Origin: Calliopsis andreniformis
Lineage: Eukaryota > Arthropoda > Insecta > Hymenoptera > Andrenidae
DNA length: 64,000 nucleotides
Direction of reading: 5' to 3'
NCBI RefSeq assembly: GCF_051401765.1
Contig: NW_027480505.1
Location: forward strand, 496,001-560,000
Within the stretch, counting starts at the first letter, position 1. Every line of letters starts with the position of its first letter. The translations under genes and the position numbers were made by a program. Below the pieces are notes generated by a model. The model worked only from the letters and a program-made list of their open reading frames with translations, did no database searches and was not told where the DNA came from. Below are positions 53,861 through 64,000 of the stretch, piece by piece.

Positions 53861-55116
53861 GAAGCATAAAATGCAATAAAAATACAACACTGTATCCATC
53901 ATATAACAGGAATAATTGCAACCAGTTTGAAACTGATGGCCAATTCTACGTTCCGGGCAACCTAGGCTTCACTCTAGGGCGTTGCTCCACCAGATCGAAT
54001 AGTTAGTGCCTTAGAAGTCAACGCCAGAAGCATAAAACACAATATAAATACAACAGTTTTTCCATCGTTTAAGACGAATAATTGCAACCAGTATGAAACT
54101 TATGGTCATTTCTACTTTCCGAGCAACCTAGGCTTCACCCTAGGGCGTTGCTCCAACAGATTGAATAGTTAGGGCCTTAGAAGTCAACGCCCGAACCATA
54201 AAATGCAAAAAAAATACAACAGTGTTTCCATCATATAACAGGAATAATTGCAACCAGTTTGAAAGTGACGGACAATTCTACGTTGCAGGCAACCTAGGCT
54301 TCGCTCTAGGGCGTTGCTCCACCAGATCGAATAGATAGTGCCTTAGAAGTCAACGCCAGAAGCATAAAATACAATATAAGTACAACAGTTTTTCCATCCT
54401 ATAAAACGAATAATTGCAACCAGTATGAAACTTATGGTCATTTCTACTTTCCGAGCAACCTAGGTTTCACCCTAGGGCGTTGCTGCAACAGATTGAATAG
54501 TTAGGGCCTTAGAAGTCAACGCCCGAAGCATAAAATGCAATAAAGATACAACAGTGTTTCCATCATATAACAGGAATAATTGCAACCAGTTTGAAAGTGA
54601 TGGCCAATTCTACATTCAGGGCAACCTAGGCTTCGCTCTAGGGCGTTGCTCCACCAGATCGAATAGATAGTGCCTTAGAAGTCAACGCCAGAAGCATAAA
54701 ATACAATATAAGTACAACAGTTTTTCCATCGTATAAAACGAATAACTGCAACCAGAATGAAACTTATGGTCATTTCTACTTTCCGAGCAACACAGGCTTC
54801 ACCCTAGGGCGTTGCTCCAACAGATTGAATAGATAGGGCCTTAGAAGTCAACGCCCGAACCATAAAATGCAAAAAAAATACAGCAGTGTCTCCATCATAT
54901 AACAGGTATAATTGCAACCAGTTTGAAATTGATGGCCAATTCTACGTTCCGGGCAACCTAGGCATCACTCTATTGCGTTGCTCCACCAGATCGAATAGTT
55001 AGTGCCATAGAAGTCAACGCCAGAAGCATAAAATACAATATAAATACAACAGTTTTTCCATCGTATAAAACGAATAATTGCAACCAGTATGAAACTTATG
55101 GTGATTTCTACTTTCC

Positions 55117-55149
55117 GAGCAACCTAGGCTTCACCCTAGGGCGTTGCTC
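55117..55149. other. Perfect form of the conserved dyad (type-A monomer)
   Basis: GAGCAACCTAGG is followed by the six-base loop CTTCAC, then CCTAG, an unpaired GGC, and GTTGCTC. All 12 bases of the left arm pair with the right arm, leaving one three-base bulge. This is monomer positions 5-37. Nearly every monomer in the window has the core of this dyad, and type-A monomers (with CCGAGC before the core) have the longest version. Whether it extrudes as a cruciform, forms an RNA hairpin or binds a protein cannot be told from the sequence. Confidence 0.8.
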
Positions 55150-55969
55150 CAACAGAATGAATAGTTAGGGCCTTAGAAGTCAACGCCCGAACCATAAAAT
55201 GCAAAAAAAATACAACAGTGTTTCCATCATATAACAGGAATAATTGCAACCAGTTTGAAAGTGATGGCCAATTCTACGTTCCGGGCAACCTAGGCTTCAC
55301 TCTATTGCGTTGCTCCACCAGATCGAATAGTTAGTGCCTTAGAAGTCATCGCCAGAAGCATCAAATACAATATAAATACAACAGTTTTTAAATCGTATAA
55401 CACGAATAATTGCAACCAGTATGAAACTTATGGACATTTCTACTTTCCGAGCAACCTAGGCTTCACCCTAGGGCGTTGCTCCAACAGATTGAATAGTTAG
55501 GGCCTTAGAAGTCAACGCCCGAATCATAAAATGCAAAAAAAGTACAGCAGTGTTTCCATCGTATAAAAGGATTAATTGCAACCAGTTTGGAAGTGATGGT
55601 CATTTCTCCTTTCCGGGCAACGTCGGCTTCACTCTAGGGCGTTGCTCCACGAGATCGAATAGTTAGTGCCTTAGAAGTCAACGCCAGAAGCATAAAATAC
55701 AATATAAATACAACAGTTTTTCCATCGTATAAAACGAATAATTGCAACCAGTATGAAACTAATGGTCATTTCTACTTTCCGAGCAACCTAGGCTTCACCC
55801 TAGGGCGTTGCTCCAACGGATTGAATAGTTAGGGCCTTAGAAGTTAACGCCCTTACCATAAAATGCAAAAAAAATACAGCAGTGTTTCCATCATATAACA
55901 GGTATAATTGCAACCAGTTTGAAAGTGATGGTCATTTACACGTTCCGGGCAATATAGGCTTCACTCTAG

Positions 55970-56560
55970 GGCGTTGCTCCACTACATCGAATAGTTAGTA
56001 CCTTAGAAGTCAACGCCAGATGTATAAAATACAATATAAATACGACAGTTTTTCCATAGTATAAAACGAATAATTGCTACCAGTGTAAAAGTTATGGTTA
56101 TTTCTACGTTCCGGGCAACCTAGGCTTCACCCTAGGCCGTTGTCCCACCAGATTGAATAGTTAGGGCCTGAGAAGTCAATGCCCGAAGGATAAAATGCAA
56201 TAAAAATACAACAGTTTTTCCATCATATAACAGGTATAATTGCAAGCAGTTTGAAAGTGATGGTCATTTCTACGTTCCGGGCAACATAGGTTTCACTCTA
56301 GGGCGTTGCTCCACCAGAAAGAATAGTTACGGCCTAAGAAGTCAACGCCAGAAGCATAAAATACGATATAAATGCAACAGCTCTTCCATCGTATAAAACG
56401 AATAATTGCAACCAGTATGAAACTTATGGTCATTTCTACTTTCCGAGCAAGTTGGGCTTCACCCTAGGGCATTGCTCCAACAGACTGAATAGTTAGGGCC
56501 TTAGAAGTCAACGCCCGAAGCATAAAATGCAAAAAAAATACAGCAGTGTTTCCATCATAT
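55970..56560. repeat. Roughly 600-bp cassette present three times
   Basis: The series TCCACTACATCGAATAG, CCAGATGTATAAAATAC, TAGGCCGTTGTCCC, CGAAGGATAAAATGC, GCAAGCAGTTTG and CCAGAAAGAATAG recurs from about 57,133 (offset 1,163) and about 59,789 (a further 2,656 = 16 monomers). In the third copy the match ends near 60,190. The adjoining GTATAAAAGGATTAATTGC monomer with TTTCTCCTTTCC at 55,561 recurs at 57,720. The cassettes interrupt the regular A/B alternation. Confidence 0.8.
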
Positions 56561-59500
56561 AACAGGTATAATTGCAACCAGTTTGAAATTGATGGCCAAT
56601 TCTACGTTCCGGGCAACCTAGGCATCAATCTGTTGCGTTGCTCCACAAGATCGAATAGTTAGTGCCTTAGAAGTCAACGCCAGAAGCATAAAATACAATA
56701 TAAATACAACAGTTTTTCCATCGTATAAAACGAATAACTGCAACCAGTATGAAACTTATGGACATTTCTACTTTCCGAGGAACCTAGGCCTCACCCTAGG
56801 GCGTTGCTCCAACAGCTTGAATAGTTAGGGCCTTAGAAGTCAACGCCAGAACCATAAAATGCAAAAAAAATACAACAGTGTTTCCATCATATATCAGGAA
56901 TAATTGCAACCAGTTTGAAAGTGGATGGCTAATTCTACGTTCCGGGCAACCTAGGCTTCACTCTAGGGCGTTGCTCCACCAGATCGAATAGTTAGAGCCT
57001 TAGAAGTCAACGCCAGAAGCATAAAATACAATATAAATACAACAGCTTTTCCATCGTATAAAACGATTAATTTCAACCAGTATGAAACTTATGGTCATTT
57101 CTACTTTCCGAGCAACCTAGGCTTCACCCTAGGGCGTTGCTCCACTACATCGAATAGTTAGTACCTTAGAAGTCAACGCCAGATGTATAAAATACAATAT
57201 AAATACAACAGTTTTTCCATAGTATAAAACGAATAATTGCTACCAGTGTAAAAGTTATGGTTATTTCTACGTTCCGAGCAACCTAGGCTTCACCCTAGGC
57301 CGTTGTCCCACCAGATTGAATAGTTAGGGCCTGAGAAGTCAATGCCCGAAGGATAAAATGCAATAAAAATACAACAGTTTTTCCATCATATAACAGGTAT
57401 AATTGCAAGCAGTTTGAAAGTGATGGTCATTTCTACGTTCCGGGCAACATAGGTTTCACTCTAGGGCGTTGCTCCACCAGAAAGAATAGTTACGGCCTAA
57501 GAAGTCAACGCCAGAAGCATAAAATACGATATAAATGCAACAGCTTTTCCATCGTATAAAACAAATAATTGCAACCAGTATGAAACTTATGGTCATTTCT
57601 ACTTTCCGAGCAAGTTGGGCTTCACGCTAGGGCATTGCTCCAACAGACTGAATAGTTAGGGCCTTAGAAGTCAACGCCCGAAGCATAAAATGCAAAAAAA
57701 ATACAGCAGTGTTTCCATCGTATAAAAGGATTAATTGCAACCAGTTTGAAAGTGATGGTCATTTCTCCTTTCCGGGCAACGTCGGCTTCACTCTAGGGCG
57801 TTGCTCCACGAGATCGAACAGTTAGTGCCTTAGAAGTCAACGCCAGAAGCATAAAATACAATATAAATACAACAGTTTTTCCATCGTATAAAACGAATAA
57901 TTGCAACCAGTATTAAACTAATGGTCATTTCTACTTTCCGAGCAACCTAGGCTTCACCCTAGGGCGTTGCTTCAACGGATTGAATAGTTAGGGCCTTAGA
58001 AGTTAACGCCCGAACCATAAAATGCAAAAAAAATACAGCAGTGTTTCCATCATATAACAGGTATAATTGCAACCAGTTTGAAATTGATGGCCAATTCTAC
58101 GTTCCGGGCAACCTAGGCATCACACTATTGTGTTGCTCCACCAGATCGAATAGTCAGTGCCTTAGAGGTCAACGCCAGAAGCATAAAATACAATATAAAT
58201 ACAACAGTTCTTCCATCGTATAAAACGAATAATTGCAACCACTATGAAACTTATGGTCATTTCTACTTTCCGAGCAAGCTAGGCTTCACCCTAGGGCGTT
58301 GCTCCAACAGATTGAATAGTTAGGGCCTTAGAAGTCAACGCCCGAAGCATAAAATGCAATAAAAATACAACACTGTATCCATCATATAACAGGAATAATT
58401 GCAACCAGTTTGAAACTGATGGCCAATTCTACGTTCCGGGCAACCTAGGCTTCAGTCTAGGGCGTTGCTCCACCAGATCGAACAGTTAGTGCCTTAGAAG
58501 TCAACGCCAGAAGCATAAAACACAATATAAATACAACAGTTTTTCTATCGTATAAGACGAATAATTGCAACCAGTATGAAACTTATGGTCATTTCTACTT
58601 TCCGAGCAACCTAGGCTTCACCCTAGGGCGTTGCTCCAACAGATTGAATAGTTGGGGCCTTAGAAGTCAACGCCCGAACCATAAAATGCAAAAAAAATAC
58701 AACAGTGTTTCCATCATATAACAGGAATAATTGCAACCAGTTTGAAAGTGACGGACAATTCTACGTTCCAGGCAACCTAGGCTTCGCTCTAGGGCGTTGC
58801 TCCACCAGATCGAATAGATAGTGCCTTAGAAGTCAACGCCAGAAGCATAAAATACAATATAAGTACAACAGTTTTTCCATCGTATAAAACGAATAATTGC
58901 AACCAGAATGAAACTTATGGTCATTTCTACTTTCCGAGCAACACAGGCTTCACCCTAGGGCGTTGCTCCAACAGATTGAATAGTTAGGGCCTTAGAAGTC
59001 AACGCCTGAACCGTAAAATGCAAAAAAAATACAGCAGTGTTTCCATCATATAACAGGTATAATTGCAACCAGTTTGAAATTGATGGCCAATTCTACGTTC
59101 CGGGCAACCTAGGCATCACTCTATTGCGTTGCTCCACCAGATCGAATAGTTAGTGCCATAGAAGTCAACGCCAGAAGCATAAAATACAATATAAATACAA
59201 CAGTTTTTCCATCGTATAAAACGAATAATTGCAACCAGTATGAAACTTATGGTCATTTCTACTTTCCGAGCAAGCTAGGCTTCGCCCTAGGTCGCTGGTC
59301 CAACAGATTGAATAGTTAGTGCCTTAGAAGTCAACGCCCGAAGCATAAAATGCAATAAAAATACAACACTGTATCCATCATATAACAGGAATAATTGCAA
59401 CCAGTTTGAAACTGATGGCCAATTCTACGTTCCGGGCAACCTAGGCTTCAGTCTAGGGCGTTGCTCCACCAGATCGAATAGCTAGTGCCTTAGAAGTCAA

Positions 59501-60979
59501 CGCCAGAAGCATAAAATACAATATAAATACAACAGTTTTTCCATCGTATAAAACGAATAAATGCAACCAGTATGAAACTTATGGTCATATCTGCTTTCCG
59601 AGCAACCTAGGCTTCACACTAGGCCGTTGTACCACCAGATTGAATAGTTAGGGCCTTAGAAGTCAATGCCCGAAGCATAAAATGCAATAAAAATACAACA
59701 GTTTTTCCATCATATAACAGGAATAATTGCAACCAGTTTGAAAGTGATGGTCATTTCCACGTTCCGGGCAATTTAGGCATCACTCTAGGGCGTTGCTCCA
59801 CTACATCGAATAGTTAGTACCTTTGAAGTCAACGCCAGATGTATAAAATACAATATAAATACAACAGTTTTTCCATAGTATAAAACGAATAATTGCTACC
59901 AGTGTAAAAGTTATGGTTATTTCTACGTTCCGGGCAACCTAGGCTTCACCCTAGGCCGTTGTCCCACCAGATTGAATAGTTAGGGCCTGAGAAGTCAATG
60001 TCCGAAGGATAAAATGCAATAAAAATACAACAGTTTTTCCATCATATAACAGGTATAATTGCAAGCAGTTTGAAAGTGATGGTCATTTCTACGTTCCGGG
60101 AAACATAGGTTTCACTCTAGGGCGTTGCTCCACCAGAAAGAATAGTTACGGCCTAAGAAGTCAACGCCAGAAGCATAAAATACGATATAAATACAACAGT
60201 TTTTCCATCGTATAAAACGATTAATTTCAACCAGTATGAAACTTATGGTCATTTCTACTTTCCGAGCAACCTAGGCTTCACCCTAGGGCGTTGTTCCAAC
60301 GGATTGAATAGTTAGGACCTTAGAAGTCAACGCCCGAACCATAAAATGCAAAAAAAATACAGCAGTGTCTCCATCATATAACAGGTATAATTGCAACCAG
60401 TTTGAAATTGATGGCCAATTCTACGCTCCGGGCAACCTAGACATCACTCTATTGCGTTGCTCCACCAGATCGAATAGTTAGAGCCTTAGAAGTCAACGCC
60501 AGAAGCATAAAATACAATATAAATACAACAGTTTTTCCATCGTATAAAACGATTAATTTCAACCAGTATGAAACTTATGGTCATTTCTACTTTCCGAGCA
60601 ACCGAGGCTTCACCCTAGGGCGTTGCTCCAACAGATTGAATAGTTAGGGCCTTAGAAGTCAACGCCCGAACCATAAAATGCAAAAAAAATACAACAGTGT
60701 TTCCATCATATATCAGGAATAATTGCAACCAGTTTGAAAGTGATGGCCAATTCTACGTTCCGGGCAACCTAGGTTTCACTCTAGGGCGTTGCTCCACCAG
60801 ATCAAATAGTTAGTGCCTTAGAAGTCAAAGCCAGAAGCATAAAATACAATATAAATACAACAATTTTTCCATCGTATAAAACGAATATTTGCAGCCAGTA
60901 AGAAACTTATGGTCATTTCTACTTTCCGAGCAATCTAGGCTTCACCCTAGGGCGTTGCTCCAACAGTTTGAATAGTTAG

Positions 60980-63137
60980 GGCCTTAGAAGTCAACGCCCG
61001 AACCATAAAATGCAAAAAAAATACAACAGTGTTTCCATCATATAACAGGAATAATTGCAACCAGTTTGAAAGTGATGGCCAATTCTACGTTCCGAGCAAC
61101 CTAGGCTTCGCTCTAAGGCCTTGCTTCACCAGATCGAATAGATAGTGCCTTAGAAGTCAACGCCAGAAGCATAAAATACAATATAAATACCACAGGTTTT
61201 CCATCGTATAAAACGAATAATTGCAACCAGTATGAAACTTATGGTCATTTCTACTTTCCTAGCTACTTAGGCTTCACCCTAGGGTGTTGCTCCAACAGAT
61301 TGAATAGTCAGGGCCTTAGAAGTCAACGCCCGAACCTTAAAATGCAAAAAAAATACAACAGTGTTTCCATCATATATCAGGAATAATTGCAACCAGTTTG
61401 AAAGTGATGGCCAATTCTACGTTCCGGGCAACCTAGGTTTCACTCCAGGGCGTTGCTCCACCAGACCGAATAGTTACGGCCTAAGAAGTCAACGCCAGAA
61501 GCATAAAACACGATATAAATACAACAGCCTTTCCATCGTATAAAACGAATAATTGCAACCAGTATGAAACTTATGGTCATTTCTACTTTCCGAGCAAGCT
61601 AGGCCTCACCCTAGGGCATTGCTCCAACAGATTGAATAGTTAGGCCCTTAGAAGTCAACGCCCGAAGCATTAAATAAAAAATAAATAGAACAGTTTTTCC
61701 ATAGTATAAAACGAATAATTGCTACCAGTGTAAAAGTTATGGTTATTTCTACGTTCCGGGACACCTAGGCTTCACCCTAGGCCGTTGTTCCGCCAGATCG
61801 AATAGTTAGGGCCTAAGAAGGGAACGCCAGAAGCATAAAATACAATATAAATACAACAGTTTTTCCATCATATAAAACGAATAATTGCATCAAGTATGTA
61901 AGCTATGGTCATTTCTACTTTCCGGGCAACCTAGGCTTCACCCTAGGGCGGTGCTCCAACAGATTGAATAGTTAGGGCCTTAGAAGTCAATGCCCGAAGC
62001 ATAAAATGCAATAAAAATACAACAGATTTTCCATCATATAACAGGAATAATTGCAAGCAGTTTGAAAGTGATGGCCAATTCTACGTTCCGGGCAACCTAG
62101 GGTTCACTCTAGGGCGTTGCTCCACCAGATCGAATAGTTAGTGCCTTAGAAGTCAACGCCAGAAGCATAAAATACAATATAAATACAACAGTTTTTCCAT
62201 CGTATAAAACGAATAATTGCAACCAGTATGAAACTTATGGACATTTCTACTTTCCGAGGAACCTAGGCTTCACCCTAGGGCGTTGCTCCAACAGATTGAA
62301 TAGTTAGGTCCTTAGAAGTCAACGCCAGAACCATAAAATGCAAAAAAAATACAACAGTGTTTCCATCATATATCAGGAATAATTGCAACCAGTTTGAAAG
62401 TGATGGCTAATTCTACGTTCCGGGCAACCTAGGCTTCACTCTAGGGCGTTGCTCCACCAGATCGAATAGTTAGAGCCTTAGAAGTCAACGCCAGAAGCAT
62501 AAAGTACAATATAGATACAACAGTTTTTCCATCGTATAAAACGATTAATTTCAACCAGTATGAAACTTATGGTCATTTCTACTTTCCGAGCAACCTAGGC
62601 TTCACCCTAGGGCGTTGCTCCAACGGATTGAATAGTTAGGGACTTAGAAGTCAACGCCCGAACCATAAAATGCAAAAAAAATACAGCAGTGTCTCCATCA
62701 TATAACAGGTATAATTGCAACCAGTTTGAAATTGATGGCCAATTCTACGCTCCGAGCAACCTAGACATCACTCTATTGCGTTGCTCCACCAGATCGAATA
62801 GTTAGAGCCTTAGAAGTCAACGCCAGAAGCATAAAAAACAATATAAATACAACAGTTTTTCCATCGTATAAAACGATTAATTTCAACCAGTATGAAACTT
62901 ATGGTCATTTCTACTTTCCGAGCAACCTAGGCTTCACCCTAGGGCGTTGCTCCAACAGATTGAATAGTTAGGGCCTTAGAAGTCAACGCCCGAACCATAA
63001 AATGCAAAAAAAATACAACAGTGTTTCCATCATATATCAGGAATAATTGCAACCAGTTTGAAAGTGATGGCCAATTCTACGTTCCGGGCAACCTAGGTTT
63101 CACTCCAGGGCGTTGCTCCACCAGACCGAATAGTTAC
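60980..63137. repeat. 13-monomer tandem unit, copy 1
   Basis: The unit is 2,158 bases long (13 x 166). Its start, with CCATAAAATGCAAAAAAAAT, the GCTCTAAGGCCTTGCTTC monomer and the CTAGCTACTTAGG monomer, recurs from 63,138. At the seam near 63,120-63,140 one monomer switches from CCAGACCGAATAGTTACGGCC to a CTTAGAAGTCAACGCCCG continuation, as expected for a crossover inside a monomer. Confidence 0.82.
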
Positions 63138-64000
63138 GGCCTTAGAAGTCAACGCCCGAACCATAAAATGCAAAAAAAATACAACAGTGTTTCCATCATA
63201 TAACAGGAATAATTGCAACCAGTTTGAAAGTGATGGCCAATTCTACGTTCCGGGCAACCTAGGCTTCGCTCTAAGGCCTTGCTTCACCAGATCGAATAGA
63301 TAGTGCCTTAGAAGTCAACGCCAGAAGCATAAAATACAATATAAATACAACAGGTTTTCCATCGTATAAAACGAATAATTGCAACAAGTATGAAACTTAT
63401 GGTCACTTCTACTTTCCTAGCTACTTAGGCTTCACCCTAGGGTGTTGCTCCAACAGATTGAATAGTCAGGGCCTTACAAGTCAACGCTCGAACCATAAAA
63501 TGCAAAAAAAATACAACAGTGTTTCCATCATAAATCAGGAATAATTGCAACCAGTTTGAAAGTGATGGCCAATTCTACGTTCCGGGCAACCTAGGTTTCA
63601 CTCCAGGGCGTAGCTCCACCAGACCGAATAGTTACGGCCTAAGAAGTCAACGCCAGAAGCATAAAACACGATATAAATACAACAGCCTTTCCATCGTATA
63701 AAACGAATAATTGCAACCAGTATGAAACTTATGGTCATTTCTACTTTCCGAGCAAGCTAGGCCTCACCCTAGGGCGATGCTCCAACAGATTGAATAGTTA
63801 GGCCCTTAGAAGTCAACGCCCGAAGCATTAAATACAAAATAAATAGAACAGTTTTTCCATAGTATAAAACGAATAATTGCTACCAGTGTAAAAGTTATGG
63901 TTATTTCTACGTTCCGGGACACCTAGGCTTCACCCTAGGCCGTTGTTCCACCAGATCGAATAGTTAGGGCCTAAGAAGGGAACGCCAGAAGCATAAAATA
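63138..64000. repeat. 13-monomer tandem unit, copy 2 (cut by window edge)
   Basis: This follows 60,980-61,842 to the last base of the window at a constant offset of 2,158. Small differences are CCGAGC against CCGGGC (61,094 and 63,252), AACCTTAAAATGC against AACCATAAAATGC, and CATTAAATAAAAAAT against CATTAAATACAAAAT. The array clearly continues beyond 64,000. Confidence 0.82.

Larger units (their letters stand above)
1..64000. repeat. 166-bp satellite DNA array filling the whole window
   Basis: The same monomer recurs every 166 bases in one orientation from end to end. The landmark TTCCGGG/TTCCGAG is at 7, 173, 339, 505 and so on to 63,912, so 385 periods fit with a net drift of minus 5 bases. 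Every line read could be placed in this register, and I saw no insertion of foreign sequence. Single-base indels exist (for example a missing T near 13,565 and an extra G near 56,933) but do not build up. Arrays of this size and order are typical of eukaryotic centromeric, pericentromeric or subtelomeric heterochromatin; that location is inference. I do not recognise the family. No protein-coding or RNA gene is supported anywhere in the window. Confidence 0.98.
53861..64000. repeat. Second dimer-type block (332-bp A/B units)
   Basis: Type-A monomers beginning GTATGAAACTTATGG (or a close variant) occur at 54,091, 54,423, 54,755, 55,087, 55,419 and 55,751, each 332 bases apart, with type-B monomers between. 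The rhythm resumes at 56,415 and 56,747, and at 57,080 after a one-base insertion near 56,933. Type A typically has the A8 tract in GCAAAAAAAATACAACAG and the perfect 12-bp dyad. Type B has GCCAATTCTACG and ATACAATATAAATAC. The block resembles 12-21 kb, more than 30 kb away. Confidence 0.88.

Noticed and set aside
58021..58035. A8 tracts (GCAAAAAAAATAC) as poly-A tails of retroposed copies
   Set aside because: They sit at a fixed internal position of type-A monomers, have no target-site duplications, and are replaced by AATAAAAAT in sister monomers.
1..64000. CRISPR array
   Set aside because: The repeats are contiguous 166-bp units with no unique spacers, and there are no cas-like genes.
1..64000. 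Inverted monomer blocks
   Set aside because: The order GC-rich half, AT-rich half, GAAAG, TTCC is the same throughout. No reversed landmark order was found by eye.

Overview
The whole 64 kb window is one uninterrupted satellite-DNA array. A single 166-bp monomer family is repeated head to tail on the same strand from base 1 to base 64,000. The landmark TTCC(G)GG starts at base 7 in the first monomer and at base 63,912 in the last. That spans 385 periods (385 x 166 = 63,910) with a net drift of only 5 bases. I found no unique sequence, no inserted transposon, no RNA gene and no credible protein-coding gene. Short reading frames recur throughout, but they are by-products of the monomer: 166 is not a multiple of three, so the frame rotates and no frame stays open beyond about 120 codons.

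An array of this size, with higher-order repeats and near-identical segmental duplications, points to a eukaryotic chromosome, most likely centromeric, pericentromeric or subtelomeric heterochromatin. I do not recognise the monomer as any named satellite and cannot say from sequence alone whether the host is a plant, an animal or something else. A consensus compiled by eye is about 41% GC and two-part. A GC-rich half (about 54% over its first 80 bases) carries a conserved imperfect dyad built on two CTAG cores. An AT-rich half (about 29% GC) carries A/T tracts.

Layout. (1) 1-12,010: a 15-monomer unit (about 2,491 bp) in full at 1-2,491 and 7,472-9,962, with partial copies at 2,492-4,009 and 9,963-10,781. 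These are separated by a mixed block at 4,010-7,394 and followed by a block with whole-monomer deletions. (2) 12,011-21,120: dimer-type organisation (332 bp, monomer types A and B), including a tandem duplication of about 20 monomers. (3) 21,121-26,100: a 2,490-bp, 15-monomer unit in two tandem copies. (4) 24,959-40,230: a 7,636-bp unit (exactly 46 x 166) in two tandem copies that are nearly identical, bounded by TAGGGCC. (5) 40,231-45,206: mosaic block whose parts match 4-7 kb and 10.8-12 kb. (6) 45,207-53,860: the most heterogeneous stretch, with only short local duplications. (7) 53,861-64,000: a second dimer-type block with 13-monomer tandem duplications that run off the right edge.

No genes work together here. 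What the window records is array evolution: unequal exchange or replication slippage that almost always adds or removes whole monomers. All boundaries were placed by eye and are good to roughly 10-50 bases unless stated otherwise.
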